From contig NZ_CP045643.1 of the NCBI RefSeq assembly GCF_009498275.1, positions 1,240,001-1,304,000 of the forward strand: DNA of 64,000 nucleotides, given 5' to 3'. Source of the DNA: Streptomyces fagopyri. GTDB lineage: Bacteria > Actinomycetota > Actinomycetes > Streptomycetales > Streptomycetaceae. Position numbers and translations under genes: made by a program. Below are positions 1 to 8,675 of this stretch, one piece after another; positions within the stretch are counted from its first letter, which is position 1; every line of letters begins with the position of its first letter. Below the pieces are notes generated by a model that saw only the letters and a program-made list of their open reading frames with translations, had not been told where the DNA came from and made no database searches.

Positions 1-354
1 GGTCATCAGCCCCTGGCCGTCGAACTCCCAGAGTTCGTTGCCGTACGAGCGCCACCACCGGCCGTCCGCGTCGCGGGACTCGTACTGGAAGCGGACGGCG
101 ATGCGGTTGCCGTCGAAGGACCAGAGGTCCTTGCGCAGGGCGTACTCCCGCTCGCGCTCCCACTTCGCGGTGAGCAGTTCGACGATCGCGGCGCGGCCGG
201 TGACGAACGTGTCGCGGTTGCGCCAGACCGAGTCCTCGGAGTACGCGAGCGAGACCTTGTGGGGATCGCGGGTGTTCCAGGCGTCCTCGGCGGCCCGGAC
301 CTTCTGGAGGGCGGTCTCACGGGTGAAGGGCGGCAGGGGCGGGCGTGCGGACAT
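1..354 (-). CDS. DUF1348 (NTF2-like) protein, 3' end outside window
   Basis: The 118 visible codons run from an ATG at 354 to the window edge, so the C-terminus is missing. The sequence matches my memory of the DUF1348 family: SnoaL/NTF2-fold proteins of about 150 residues with a Trp/Arg/Tyr-rich core (SVWRNRD near residue 38, [19 protein letters not shown] near 91). No catalytic role is established for the family. It is divergent from a TetR gene, and the gap between them holds two identical-architecture palindromes, so it is the probable target of that repressor. An alternative is a generic SnoaL-like protein. Confidence 0.88.
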   Translation of the reverse strand, partial: MSARPPLPPFTRETALQKVRAAEDAWNTRDPHKVSLAYSEDSVWRNRDTFVTGRAAIVELLTAKWEREREYALRKDLWSFDGNRIAVRFQYESRDADGRWWRSYGNELWEFDGQGLMT

Positions 355-391
355 GGGCGGCTTCCTTTGCGGACGCGCGGTACGACGAGAG

Positions 392-443
392 GGAGAACGT
401 GCGTTCTCCAGACTGGCTGCTAACCTAGAGAACGTTGGTTCTC
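392..443. promoter_or_regulatory. Two TetR-type operators in divergent promoter
   Basis: GAGAAC-N4-GTTCTC occurs twice, at 393-408 and 428-443, with centres 35 bp apart. The first copy extends to an 18-bp palindrome (392-409). Both lie between the DUF1348 start (354) and the TetR start (465), the usual place for an autoregulated TetR operator. Confidence 0.8.
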
Positions 444-464
444 GCGTCAAGGAGCCCCCTGCCC

Positions 465-1079
465 ATGGACATCACGAGCGCGCACGGACAAGCCCTCGCA
501 CAGGCCCGGGAACAGGCGCTGGACGCCGCGGAGGAGCTGTTCTACGCGCGCGGCATCCAGACCGTCGGGATGGACGACGTCCGGGGCGCCTCAGGTGTCT
601 CCCTCAAGCGGCTCTACCAGCTCTTCCCCGCGAAGGAGCTGCTGGTCGAGGCCTACCTGGAGCGGCGCGACCTCCGCTGGCGGGGCCGGCTGGCCGAGCA
701 CGTCGACCGGCACGAGGAGCCCGAGCGACGGATCCTGGCCGTGTTCGACTGGCTCCGGCTGTGGTTCGAGGAACCGGACTTCCACGGGTGCGCCTGGATC
801 AACTCCTACGGCGAACTCGGCGCCACCTCACCGCGCGTGAGCGTCCAGGTCCGCGCCCACAAACAGGCGTTCAGGGACTATCTGGACGGCCTGGTGACAG
901 CCGCGGGGCTGCCGGGCTCCCTCACCGACCAGGTGTATCTGCTCGCCGAGGGAGCCATGGTCACCGCGGGCATCACCCGTGAGGCGCGGGCCGCCGGGCA
1001 CGCGGCAGCGGCGGTCTCGACGCTCATCTCGGCCGGCCGCCGCGCCGGTTGCGCGGAGACGGACCCGACGGCGTCCTGA
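465..1079 (+). CDS. TetR/AcrR family transcriptional regulator
   Basis: This 204-residue protein has an N-terminal helix-turn-helix of TetR type ([18 protein letters not shown], then [18 protein letters not shown], about residues 17-62) and a C-terminal ligand domain with a [10 protein letters not shown] segment. The ATG at 465 is preferred over an upstream in-frame TTG at 435 because AAGGAG at 449-454 is well spaced and the TTG falls inside an operator. It probably represses itself and the divergent DUF1348 gene through the operators at 392-443. The ligand is unknown. Confidence 0.92.
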   Translation: MDITSAHGQALAQAREQALDAAEELFYARGIQTVGMDDVRGASGVSLKRLYQLFPAKELLVEAYLERRDLRWRGRLAEHVDRHEEPERRILAVFDWLRLWFEEPDFHGCAWINSYGELGATSPRVSVQVRAHKQAFRDYLDGLVTAAGLPGSLTDQVYLLAEGAMVTAGITREARAAGHAAAAVSTLISAGRRAGCAETDPTAS

Positions 1080-1115
1080 CCGGCGGGAAGCCGAGGCGAC
1101 CGGTTCGGGGCAGGC

Positions 1116-1176
1116 CCCGAAGCCGGGAAGTCGCGAAGCCCGGAAGTCCCGAAGCCCCGAAGCCCCGAAGCCCCGA
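1116..1176. repeat. Short tandem repeat, 9-10 bp unit
   Basis: Imperfect copies of a CGAAGCCCC-like unit run head to tail just after the TetR gene. The last three units are identical. No coding function is evident. Confidence 0.6.
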
Positions 1177-1181
1177 CGGAC

Positions 1182-1208
1182 GGACCCGAGGACGGTGTCC
1201 TCGGGTCC
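1182..1208. terminator. Bidirectional hairpin terminator
   Basis: GGACCCGAGGAC at 1182-1193 and its exact complement at 1197-1208 form a 12-bp stem with a 3-base loop. It lies between the convergent TetR and ferredoxin genes. There is no U-tract, as is common in Streptomyces. Confidence 0.7.
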
Positions 1209-1287
1209 ACGGGAGGGTGTTCCGGGTGTTCCGGAGCCCAGGTTCCGGGGCCCACGGCAGGTTTTCTCGGGTCCGCGGCCGGTGTCC

Positions 1288-1509
1288 TCAGGTCCGCGAG
1301 AGGTGTCCTCCGCTCTCGGTGACGGTGATGGCGCCCACCGGGCAGGCCCGCGCGGCCTCCCGGACCAGTGGGTCACCGTCGCCGTCCGCGCGGCCGGGGA
1401 GCACCTCGCTGAATCCGTCGTCGTCCTGCGTGAAGACGCTCGGTGCGGTCAGCGCGCACTGTCCCGCGCCGATGCAGACGTCCTTGTCGATGGCGATGTC
1501 GATGGTCAT
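1288..1509 (-). CDS. Small [3Fe-4S]-type ferredoxin, P450 partner
   Basis: This 73-residue ferredoxin has the pattern typical of actinobacterial P450 partners: CIGAGQC near residues 12-18 and a distal ACPVGAI Cys-Pro. The first cluster has Cys-x5-Cys spacing with no usual fourth cysteine, which suggests [3Fe-4S] rather than [4Fe-4S]. It starts 13 bases after the P450 stop, so the two are almost certainly co-transcribed. Its expected role is one-electron transfer from a ferredoxin reductase to the P450; no reductase gene is nearby. Confidence 0.93.
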   Translation of the reverse strand: MTIDIAIDKDVCIGAGQCALTAPSVFTQDDDGFSEVLPGRADGDGDPLVREAARACPVGAITVTESGGHLSRT

Positions 1510-1522
1510 GCCTGTCAGCCTC

Positions 1523-2710
1523 TTACCAGGTCACGGGGAGTTCCAGCATCCCCTGGATCGTGTCGCCGGGTTTGAAGGGAATGTCATCCGCGGGGGCGTC
1601 CAGCCGTAGTCCGGGCAGCCGGTCGAACAGCGACAGCAGGGCGATCTCCATCTCGGCACGCGCGAGGTTCTGGCCGAGGCACTGGTGGATGCCGAAGCCG
1701 AACGCGACGTGGTGACGGGCCGAACGGTGCCAGTCCAGGGCGTCCGGCTCCGGGAAGGTGTGCTCGTCACGGTTGATGACGGAGGTCGAGAAGACGACTC
1801 CGTCGTCGGCGCGGATCGTCGCCCCGGCCACCTCGATGTCCTCGGTGGCGACCCGCAGCAGCCCGTCGGCGATGGAGAGGAAGCGCAGCAGCTCCTCGAC
1901 GGCGGCGGGGACGAGCGTCGGCTCCGTGCGCAGCTCCGCCAGTTGCTCCGGGTGCCTGAGCAGGGTGAACGTGCCGAGCGAGATCATGTTCGCGGTGGTC
2001 TCGTGGCCGGCGACCAGCAGGATCGTCGCCAGGCTGATCAGCTCCTCGCGGTCCACCGCGCCCTCGCGCAGCCGGTCCTGGATGAGCTCGTCGAGGAGCC
2101 CGTCGCCCGGTTGCTTCTGCTTGTGGTCGATGAGCGACCCGAAGTAGGCGTCCAGTTGATCACGGGCGTCCTGGGTGTCCGCGGCGGCGGGGCCGCGCAG
2201 CAGCCTGCGGGACTGCTCCTCGAAGAACTCGTGATCGGCGTAGGGGACGCCGAGCAGTGCGCAGATCACCATCGACGGCACGGGCAGCGCGAAGTCGCCG
2301 ACCAGCTCGGCGGGCGGGCCCTTCTCCTCCATCGCGTCGAGCAGCCGGTCCACGGTCTCCTGGATGCGCGGGCGCAGGGACCCGATCCGCTTGAGGGTGA
2401 AGCTGGGGACCAGCATGCGGCGCTGGGTGTGGTGCGCGGGGTCGTCGAGCCCCAGGAGTGCCACCCGGCGGTCGCGGGCGGAGGCGAACCGCTCCGTCGG
2501 CATCGGGAACGCCGGACGGGTGCGGTCGGACGACAGCCGTGGGTCGGTGAGGAGATCACGGGCGGTGCGGTGGCCGGTGACCACCCACACGCTGCGGCCG
2601 TCGTACAGGGAGACCCGCGACAGGGGGCGCGCCTCGCGCAAGGGGTCGTAGGCGGTGGGCGGGTGGTAAGGACACGTGCGGTCCTGGGGGAAGGCAACGG
2701 ATTCTGTCAT
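1523..2710 (-). CDS. Cytochrome P450, CYP105-like
   Basis: This 395-residue monooxygenase has all the usual landmarks: an I-helix AGHETTANM oxygen-activation segment, an EELLR (ExxR) K-helix motif, and a heme loop FGFGIHQCLGQNLARAE with the Cys thiolate. The N-terminus (CPYHPPTAYDPLREARPLSRVSL) resembles CYP105 enzymes, which oxidise xenobiotics and antibiotics. The ATG at 2710 follows a GAGGT-like ribosome site. An in-frame start 22 codons further upstream would lie in the palindrome region and is less likely. It forms an operon with the ferredoxin downstream. The substrate cannot be deduced. Confidence 0.94.
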   Translation of the reverse strand: MTESVAFPQDRTCPYHPPTAYDPLREARPLSRVSLYDGRSVWVVTGHRTARDLLTDPRLSSDRTRPAFPMPTERFASARDRRVALLGLDDPAHHTQRRMLVPSFTLKRIGSLRPRIQETVDRLLDAMEEKGPPAELVGDFALPVPSMVICALLGVPYADHEFFEEQSRRLLRGPAAADTQDARDQLDAYFGSLIDHKQKQPGDGLLDELIQDRLREGAVDREELISLATILLVAGHETTANMISLGTFTLLRHPEQLAELRTEPTLVPAAVEELLRFLSIADGLLRVATEDIEVAGATIRADDGVVFSTSVINRDEHTFPEPDALDWHRSARHHVAFGFGIHQCLGQNLARAEMEIALLSLFDRLPGLRLDAPADDIPFKPGDTIQGMLELPVTW

Positions 2711-3131
2711 GAGTGACCTCGCATGCGATGGTTCCCTCTTACCGATCTTGCCGCTCTCATTAGATGCCCCAGGCATCTACAGAGCCACTCGAAGTTCGGC
2801 CAGATGCGCCGGTCGGGCGGTCTGGCCGAACGCCGTCGCCCGGCGGGGCGCCGGCCGGGCTCCGGTGGGCCGGCGGGGCGGCGCACCGCGGTGCCCATGG
2901 CTCGAACCGCCCGCACCGGCCATGCTGGACGCCCGTCGCACGTGGCTCGGCGATGTCCCTGGCGACCCCGGAAACGACCCTCGTAATTCGGTTGCACGGG
3001 CCGCCGCCGAGGCCCGAGGATCTGCGCATGTCCATGTTCGAAGCCTTCCTGCCGCCGACCTCCGCCGCCACTCGTCCGGTGCGGGTCCAGCAGCAGCCCG
3101 GCCGACCGCGGAGGCCTACGCTTCCCCGATC
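2711..3131. other. Non-coding stretch upstream of P450 and LysE genes
   Basis: About 420 bases without a convincing gene. Reading frames here are the featureless Arg/Pro/Gly-rich translations expected of GC-rich spacer. The one clear element is the palindrome at 2761-2779. Confidence 0.6.
2761..2779. promoter_or_regulatory. Palindromic operator upstream of P450
   Basis: TAGATGCC-CCA-GGCATCTA is a perfect 8-bp inverted repeat about 50 bp upstream of the P450 start. It is less GC-rich than its surroundings. A repressor or activator site for the P450-ferredoxin operon is likely; no regulator gene adjoins it. Confidence 0.6.
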
Positions 3132-3764
3132 GTGACCGCCGCGCTCGTCGCGGGGCTGCTCGCGGGCTATGGCATCGCCATCCCCGTCGGAGCGGTCGCG
3201 ACCTATCTAGTGTCCCTCACCGCTCGTACGTCACTGCGGATCGGCGGGTCCGCCGCCCTGGGCATCGCGACCGCCGACGGGGTGTACGCCCTGGTCGCCG
3301 CGCTCGGGGGTGCCGCCCTCGCCGCCGCGCTCCAGCCGGTGCTGGTGCCGTTGCGCGTGGCGTCCGGGCTGGTCCTGGCCGCCCTGGCGGTACGCGGCGC
3401 CGTCACCGCGCTGCGCCAGTACCGCGAGCGGCGGCTCACCGCCCGCTCCACCAAGGATCCGGCGCACCCGGCGCGGGCGTATCTGACCCTGCTGGGCATC
3501 ACCCTCCTGAACCCCACCACCATCGTCTACTTCGCCGCGCTGGTCCTCGGCAGCCGTACGTCCGAGGCGGTACGGCCGCTGGAGCAGGGGGTGTTCGTGC
3601 TCGCCGCGTTCGTCGCGTCCGCGAGCTGGCAACTGCTGATCGCCGGGGGCGGCGCGCTGCTGGGGCGGGTCCTGACGGGTCACCGGGGTCGGCTGGTGAC
3701 GGCGCTCGCGTCCAGCACCGTGATCATGGTGCTCGCGGTGCGGATGCTCGCGGCGTCGCCGTGA
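3132..3764 (+). CDS. LysE/RhtB family amino-acid exporter
   Basis: This 210-residue, strongly hydrophobic protein starts with [25 protein letters not shown], the LysE-family first helix. It has about six predicted membrane segments and the family-typical [22 protein letters not shown] near the middle. Such proteins export amino acids or similar small solutes from the cytoplasm. The GTG at 3132 is chosen because it places the first helix at the N-terminus; a GGAGG lies 17 bases upstream, a rather long spacing. It is transcribed away from the P450 operon. The substrate is unknown. Confidence 0.88.
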   Translation: MTAALVAGLLAGYGIAIPVGAVATYLVSLTARTSLRIGGSAALGIATADGVYALVAALGGAALAAALQPVLVPLRVASGLVLAALAVRGAVTALRQYRERRLTARSTKDPAHPARAYLTLLGITLLNPTTIVYFAALVLGSRTSEAVRPLEQGVFVLAAFVASASWQLLIAGGGALLGRVLTGHRGRLVTALASSTVIMVLAVRMLAASP

Positions 3765-3916
3765 CCACGCGGACTCGCAGCGGCCGGCCTTGCTGCCTCG
3801 GCTGCCTGCCTCGCTGCCTCGCCTGGTCGCCTGCCCGCCTGGGTCGACGGTGACCCTTCGTCCTGCTCCGCTCCACCGCGACGCGCCGCGCGTATCCGCC
3901 GCGTCGGCGGCCGACG

Positions 3917-4432
3917 TCACCGGTCGCGACGAGGTGCCGCCGGACCGCCCGGCGCGCCCGGACCGCCCGGCGCGCCCGGCCGGGCGTCGGCGCGGGGTGC
4001 GAAGGCGCGGGCCACCGCGAGGCTGTCCTCGTACACGTGATGCCGTACGACGAGACCGTCCTCGACCGTCAGGTGCAGGGCGAACCGGGCCCGGTAGGGG
4101 CGCCCTGTCACCCGCGCCGTCTGCCGGATCTCTCCGAGGACCACGGCCTCCGCACCGTCGACGAGGATCCGTTCGACCGTGGTGTCCGCTGCTCCGGGCA
4201 GGTGGTGCGCTCCCAGCTCACGGAAGTGGTCGGCCGCGTCGGCACGGGTGGACCGCGGACGGATCCACGGGGTCGCGGCGCGCCCGTGCTCGTCCCGCGG
4301 CCAGTCGAGCTGCCAGTCGATCCGTTCGGCGTAGAGCTCGGCGATCCGTTCGGGGAGGCCGGAGCCGATCCGGCGCAGCAGCTCCTCGGTCACGGCACGG
4401 GTCGTCGGAACGTGTGTGGTCACTGCCGGCAT
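3917..4432 (-). CDS. SnoaL-like / nuclear transport factor 2 fold protein
   Basis: This 171-residue protein has the alpha+beta SnoaL pattern: an N-terminal helical part ([20 protein letters not shown]), a middle [43 protein letters not shown] stretch of strands, and [12 protein letters not shown] near the end. Family members are polyketide cyclases, isomerases or ligand-binding proteins, and no specific activity can be assigned. ATG 4432 follows GGAGG with 8-base spacing. The C-terminal tail is a low-complexity Gly/Ala/Pro repeat encoded by a short DNA repeat at 3940-3985. It is convergent with the LysE gene. Confidence 0.85.
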   Translation of the reverse strand: MPAVTTHVPTTRAVTEELLRRIGSGLPERIAELYAERIDWQLDWPRDEHGRAATPWIRPRSTRADAADHFRELGAHHLPGAADTTVERILVDGAEAVVLGEIRQTARVTGRPYRARFALHLTVEDGLVVRHHVYEDSLAVARAFAPRADARPGAPGGPGAPGGPAAPRRDR

Positions 4433-4596
4433 GGGGGCCGCCTCCGCGTGGTCTTCGTCCGGGAACGTCCCCACCGTCCCGCACGTGTCCCGCGTCCGCG
4501 ATTACCCGCGGGGTCATGATGCGGATGAATCACGTCCGCACTGGTGTTGAATCATGCCGAGACAGGACCAGTACGACGCGAGATGGGACGGAAGTC

Positions 4597-5040
4597 ATGC
4601 CTCTTGAGGGTGAGTACGAACCCAGCCCGACGCAGTGGGTGCGCGAACAGGTGGAGCTGTACGAGAGCTCCGGTGGCACCGAGGGGACCACGCTTCAGGA
4701 CACGGGACTGCCGGTCATCATTCTCACGACCCGCGGTGCCAAGAGCGGCAAGATCCGCAAGACCCCGCTGATGCGCGTCGAGCACGACGGCCGTTACGCG
4801 GCGGTCGCCTCGCTCGGCGGAGCCCCCAAGCATCCGGTCTGGTACTACAACGTGAAGTCCGATCCGCACGTCGAGCTCCAGGACGGCGCCCGGCGCCGGG
4901 ACCTGCGGGCGCGTGAGGTCACCGGCGCGGAGAAGGACCAGTGGTGGGAGCGCGCGGTCGCGGCGTACCCCTCGTACGCCGACTACCAGAAGAAGACGGA
5001 CCGCGAGATCCCCCTCTTCGTGCTGGAGCCGACGGACTGA
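4597..5040 (+). CDS. Deazaflavin (F420)-dependent nitroreductase, DUF385 family
   Basis: This 147-residue protein has the Ddn/DUF385 split-barrel pattern: [22 protein letters not shown], the [15 protein letters not shown] motif (about residues 46-60) that contacts the F420 phosphate, and [17 protein letters not shown]. Characterised members use F420H2 to reduce quinones or nitro compounds. Its length is normal for the family. The 3' end is odd: the last 26 bases, including the stop codon, are repeated exactly and immediately downstream (5041-5066), so the true C-terminus is still closed at 5040. Confidence 0.93.
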   Translation: MPLEGEYEPSPTQWVREQVELYESSGGTEGTTLQDTGLPVIILTTRGAKSGKIRKTPLMRVEHDGRYAAVASLGGAPKHPVWYYNVKSDPHVELQDGARRRDLRAREVTGAEKDQWWERAVAAYPSYADYQKKTDREIPLFVLEPTD

Positions 5041-5066
5041 TCTTCGTGCTGGAGCCGACGGACTGA
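5015..5066. repeat. Exact 26-bp tandem duplication across a stop codon
   Basis: Bases 5015-5040 (seven sense codons' worth of sequence plus TGA of the F420 enzyme) are duplicated without mismatch at 5041-5066. The absence of any divergence suggests a recent slippage or unequal-exchange event. Confidence 0.95.
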
Positions 5067-5238
5067 GCGGCCCGGACGCGCGGGCGGCGACGCACGGCGC
5101 GTGACCGGGGTCCCGGCCGCGCCCGACCGGGGGATCCCGGCGCTGTGCGCGCCGAGGTCCTCGAAGGGGGCCCGGGGCAGCCGCCGAGATCCCGCGGACA
5201 TGCCGCGCAGGAGCCGTCGCCCTCCGGGCAGCCCAGAG

Positions 5239-6306
5239 TCAGGCCCCGCCGCGTTCCCCTCTCGCGTCGGGGCCTTCGGCGTACCCGTCCCCGCGCGACG
5301 CGGACCGTGCCGCCGCCGCGTCGGTCACGTCGAGGAAGATCTGGTCGGCCTCGGGCACGGTGTGCGCGACGGAGCGTTTGATGCGGACGGCGACCTCCTC
5401 GACCTCCTCGCTGTCCAGACCCGGTACGAGGTCGATCCGCGCGGCGACCAGGGTCGAGTCGAGGCCGATCTCCATGGTGAGCAGCGCCTCCACACTGTCG
5501 ATCTCGGGCTGCGCCTCCAGCAGGGCGCGTATCCGGCCGCTCGATTCGGGGTCGGCGGCGCGGCCGATGAGCTGCTCGCGCGCGTCGCGGCCCAGCCAGA
5601 AGGCGACGCCCACCAGAAGCGCTCCGATGGCGAAGGACGCGGAGGCCTCCCAGACGATCTGCCCGGTGATCATGTGCAGTGCCATGCCGGTGATCGCGAA
5701 TGTCACGCCCAGCACGGCGGTGCCGTCCTCGGCGACCACCGTGCGCAGAGCGGGGTCGCGCAGCCTTCCGGCGCCGCCCTGCCCACGCACCTGGTGGAGC
5801 GCGCGGAACAGGGACGCGCCCTCGGCGAGCAGGGCGACGACCAGGACCGCCAGCCCCGCCACATAGCCGCTCGACGACTCCTCGCCGCCGTTCTTCAGCG
5901 CCTCGAAGCCCTGGAAGAACGAGAAACAGCCGCCCATCACGAAAATGCCGACGGCGGCGAGCAGCGACCAGAAGAACCTCTCCTTGCCGTAGCCGAACGG
6001 GTGCCGGCTGTCCGCGGGCCGGCGGCTGCGGCGCAGGGCGGCGAGGAGGAAGACCTCGTTCAGGCTGTCGGCCACGGAGTGCGCCGCCTCGGAGAGCAGC
6101 GCGGGAGAGCCCGTGAACAGTCCGCCGACCGCCTTGGCCACGGCGATCAGGAGGTTCGCTCCGAGGGCCACGAGCACGGTCAGACGCGTCCCGTGGTCCT
6201 GACCCTTCGGCTTCGGTGACGGCTCCGACCGCGCCGGCTCCCTCGGTTCCGTGGATTGCGCCGACGGCTTCGGCCGGTCCGACCGGTCCTGCGATGTCCG
6301 ATTCAC
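5239..6306 (-). CDS. Cation diffusion facilitator (CDF) transporter
   Basis: This protein of about 355 residues has a hydrophilic charged N-terminus, then the CDF membrane core: RLTVLVALGANLLIAVAKAVGG, SPALLSEAAHSVADSLNEVFLL with the HSxxD-type metal site, and SRHPFGYGKERFFW between helices. A cytoplasmic C-terminal domain (DSVEALLTMEIGLDS) follows. CDF proteins exchange Zn2+, Co2+, Fe2+ or similar ions for protons. The GTG at 6306 is chosen because longer versions overlap the divergent DUF4235 gene; its ribosome site is weak, so the start is uncertain by some tens of codons. Confidence 0.9.
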   Translation of the reverse strand: MNRTSQDRSDRPKPSAQSTEPREPARSEPSPKPKGQDHGTRLTVLVALGANLLIAVAKAVGGLFTGSPALLSEAAHSVADSLNEVFLLAALRRSRRPADSRHPFGYGKERFFWSLLAAVGIFVMGGCFSFFQGFEALKNGGEESSSGYVAGLAVLVVALLAEGASLFRALHQVRGQGGAGRLRDPALRTVVAEDGTAVLGVTFAITGMALHMITGQIVWEASASFAIGALLVGVAFWLGRDAREQLIGRAADPESSGRIRALLEAQPEIDSVEALLTMEIGLDSTLVAARIDLVPGLDSEEVEEVAVRIKRSVAHTVPEADQIFLDVTDAAAARSASRGDGYAEGPDARGERGGA

Positions 6307-6418
6307 CCCGTCCGGTTGCCCAGGCCCGCGCGGCTCACACTTCGGCGGACCGTGCCGCCCTCTTCCAGACGTCCGGATTCGGTGGCACCGTCGTCTCGGA
6401 CCACAGGAGGAGACCCAC

Positions 6419-6745
6419 ATGCCCAAGAAGCGGAAGAAACTCAAACTCCCTCTCGCCTACAAGCCGCTGGGATTCGCGCTGGGCTGGGCGAGCGGAGCCC
6501 TGGCCGGGCTGGCCTTCGAGGCGGCGTGGAAGGCGGTGCGTCACGAGGAGGACGCGCCCGACGCGCTGGACAAGGACCGCGGCTGGGGTGAGGTGCTGCT
6601 CGCCGCGGCCCTCCAGGGCGCGCTGTTCGCCGTCGCCCGCAGCGCGGCGGACCGCACGGGCGCGAAGGCCGTCGAACGTTCGACAGGGGTCTGGCCGTCC
6701 CCCGGCAAGGGCAAGAGCAAGGGAATCCGGGGTGGCGGGAGCTGA
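6419..6745 (+). CDS. DUF4235 small membrane protein
   Basis: This 108-residue protein begins with a basic stretch (MPKKRKKLKL) and contains two hydrophobic segments: LGFALGWASGALAGLAFEAAW, and LLAAALQGALFAVARSAADR following a conserved WGEVL. This is the DUF4235 pattern, an uncharacterised actinobacterial membrane family. ATG 6419 is preceded by a perfect AGGAGG at 6405-6410. The Lys/Gly-rich tail (GKGKSKGIRGGGS) is probably cytoplasmic. It is divergent from the CDF transporter. Confidence 0.85.
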   Translation: MPKKRKKLKLPLAYKPLGFALGWASGALAGLAFEAAWKAVRHEEDAPDALDKDRGWGEVLLAAALQGALFAVARSAADRTGAKAVERSTGVWPSPGKGKSKGIRGGGS

Positions 6746-6780
6746 CGACCGTGTCCGCGGGGCCGGGGGCGACGGCGGGT

Positions 6781-7173
6781 TCAGCCCAGCTTCGGCGCCA
6801 TGGTGGGCGTACGGCACAGGGTGAACGAGTGCCCCGCCGGGTCGGCGTAGCCCCGCTCCTCGAAGGGTCCCGCGGCGTCCTTGGTCTCGATGGGGCGGCC
6901 GCCGAGACCGATGATCCGGCGTTCCGCCTCGTCCAGGTCCGTCACCTGGAAGTCCAGGTGGGCCTGGAGGGAGTTCTCGGGGCGCGGCCAGCTCGGCGGC
7001 GTCGCCGTGAGGTCCCTGCGGAACCCCATCCGGGTCCCGTCCGCGCCCCTGATGTCGATGCGGTTCGCGCTCGTGTCCGTCTCCTCGCCGTCGAGGAGTT
7101 CCCGGTAGAACGCGGCGAGCTTCTCGGGCTCGGCGCAGTCCAGCACCACCACGCCTGCCATGACCAGTGCCAT
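6781..7173 (-). CDS. Glyoxalase/bleomycin-resistance (VOC) family protein
   Basis: This 130-residue protein has two beta-alpha-beta-beta-beta modules: LVMAGVVVLDCAEPEKLAAFYRELL at the N-terminus, and QAHLDFQVTDLDEAERRIIGLGG with the C-terminal YADPAGHSFTLCR. These are typical of VOC-superfamily members that bind a metal or a drug, and the His in QAHLDF and the Glu/His near the end are candidate ligands. ATG 7173 has a good GGAGGAAG ribosome site; the longer frame upstream is untranslated leader. Its substrate is unknown. Confidence 0.9.
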   Translation of the reverse strand: MALVMAGVVVLDCAEPEKLAAFYRELLDGEETDTSANRIDIRGADGTRMGFRRDLTATPPSWPRPENSLQAHLDFQVTDLDEAERRIIGLGGRPIETKDAAGPFEERGYADPAGHSFTLCRTPTMAPKLG

Positions 7174-7253
7174 GCTTCCTCCGTAGGGGATCGGGGGCGC
7201 GGCCGCCTGGGTCGTCGCTGCCCCGCGCCTCCCGGATACCCCGTCCCACGGAA

Positions 7254-7715
7254 TCAGTCGTCCACGAGCCACTCGCCGTCCCGCATGAGGTCACGGCCGG
7301 CGATCTCGTCGGCCTCGCGCCAGGCCTGCACCCGTCGCGGGGTGACCCGGAAGTAGAGGTAGGCGGTCGTGAGACGGCGCGGGTCGAACCCGGTCCGCTC
7401 GGCGAAGGCGTCGCCGACACCGGCCGGCAGACCGGCTGGTTCCAGCGTCTCGGCGACGCCGTCGACGACGACCACGTCGCGGGTGGGCCCGAAGGCCAGC
7501 CGTACCGTGCCGGTCGCGCGCAGGTTGCGGCCCGTCGGACTGGCGCCGGGCGTGGCCAGTAGCACCGTCGTGCCGTCCCAGAGGTAGGACAGCGGGATCA
7601 GGTAGGGCGCCGCCCCCTCGAGATCCGCCGTGGACACCCAGACGTCGACGTCGTGTTCCAGCCGGTGGAGCGTGTCCTGCGTGCGCTGCTTCAAGGTGCG
7701 GGCGGGCGGGGTCAT
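7254..7715 (-). CDS. PPOX-fold pyridoxamine 5'-phosphate oxidase-like protein
   Basis: This 153-residue split-barrel flavoprotein starts RTLKQRTQDTLHRLEHDVDVWVSTADLEGAAPYLIPLSYLWDG, characteristic of actinobacterial PPOX-class, F420- or FMN-binding proteins. The middle segment (TGRNLRATGTVRLAFGPTRDVVVVDG) forms the barrel strands, and the end (YFRVTPRRVQAWREADEIAGRDLMRDGEWL) is the family's C-terminal signature. It probably acts as an F420/FMN-dependent reductase or cofactor-binding protein. It is on the same strand as the glyoxalase, 80 bp upstream. Confidence 0.88.
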   Translation of the reverse strand: MTPPARTLKQRTQDTLHRLEHDVDVWVSTADLEGAAPYLIPLSYLWDGTTVLLATPGASPTGRNLRATGTVRLAFGPTRDVVVVDGVAETLEPAGLPAGVGDAFAERTGFDPRRLTTAYLYFRVTPRRVQAWREADEIAGRDLMRDGEWLVDD

Positions 7716-7838
7716 GTGCGGTCGGCCTCCTGAGGGCGGTGGGGAAGGGCAGGCCCGTGGGATGACGAGGGAGCATCCGGCGGTGGGACGGGGCCGGGGT
7801 CCCTCCGGCCCCGTCCACGTCGACGTCCGTCGGGTCCG

Positions 7839-8558
7839 CTACGTCCGCGGGGGCCGCCGGATCTCGTCCAGCCGGGCCGCCGCCGCGGTCAGCAGCAGGT
7901 CGAGCGCCTCGGGGTAGGCGCTGCGCCGCATGTCCGCCACCAGGTGACGCGCCGTCGCCGCGATGTGCGGGTGCGTGTCGGGGGACAGTCGCGCGTACGT
8001 CGCCCGCCACACCCCCGCCTCCGCCTCGCGAGCGGCCCGGGGAAGGGCCACGCTCGCCGCGTCGAGGGCAGCGAAGGCCAGCGACTGGTCGACGAAGGCG
8101 TGGTAGATCCGTACGGCCTCGGCGTCGGGAAAACCGGCGCCGCGCAGCACACCGAGGATCGTCTCCACCGCGGCGATCTCGTGGACCCGGCCCGTGACGC
8201 GGTACGTGCTGAGCACCGCGGCCTGCGGATGGGCGAGCGATCCGGAGTGCATCCGCAGGCCGAGGTCGCGCAGGTCGGCCCGCCAGTCCCCGGTGGGACG
8301 CCAGGTGCGCAGCGTACGGCCGATGAGTTCGTCGGCGATGGCGAGCAGCAGGTCGTCGGTGTCGCGGAAGTACCGGTACAGCGCGGTGGGGTCGGCGCCC
8401 AGGGCGAGGCCGAGGCGGCGGACGGTGAGGGCGTCGGCGCCGTGCTCCTTGAGCAGCCGCAGCGCCGTCTCGACGATGAGCTCCTCCGAGAGGACGACAC
8501 CCGTCTTGGTGGGGCGTCTGCGCCGCCGGGCGGCGGGTGGGACGACTCGTTCGGCCAT
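7839..8558 (-). CDS. TetR family regulator of the permease-amidohydrolase operon
   Basis: This 239-residue protein has a TetR helix-turn-helix (LSEELIVETALRLLKEHGADALTVRRLGLALGADPTALYRYFRDTDDLLLAI, about residues 22-75) and a C-terminal TetR_C-like domain. ATG 8558 follows a GGAGGGAG ribosome site, better than the start 8 codons upstream. It is divergent from the APC permease. The 15-bp palindrome at 8588-8602 lies between the two genes, so autoregulation plus control of the permease and amidohydrolase is the simplest reading. Confidence 0.92.
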   Translation of the reverse strand: MAERVVPPAARRRRRPTKTGVVLSEELIVETALRLLKEHGADALTVRRLGLALGADPTALYRYFRDTDDLLLAIADELIGRTLRTWRPTGDWRADLRDLGLRMHSGSLAHPQAAVLSTYRVTGRVHEIAAVETILGVLRGAGFPDAEAVRIYHAFVDQSLAFAALDAASVALPRAAREAEAGVWRATYARLSPDTHPHIAATARHLVADMRRSAYPEALDLLLTAAAARLDEIRRPPRT

Positions 8559-8587
8559 GGGCTCTCCCTCCGGTGCGGGCACCTTAT

Positions 8588-8602
8588 GTCAACGGCGTTG
8601 AC
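8588..8602. promoter_or_regulatory. TetR operator palindrome
   Basis: GTCAACG-G-CGTTGAC is a perfect 15-bp palindrome 30 bp upstream of the TetR start and about 75 bp upstream of the divergent permease start. Confidence 0.78.
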
Positions 8603-8675
8603 CTGTTAAGGCTCCGAGCAGTTTCATTTCCGGTCATCGGGCCGGAATCAGGCCCCGGGTGCGATCGGAGCAGCC

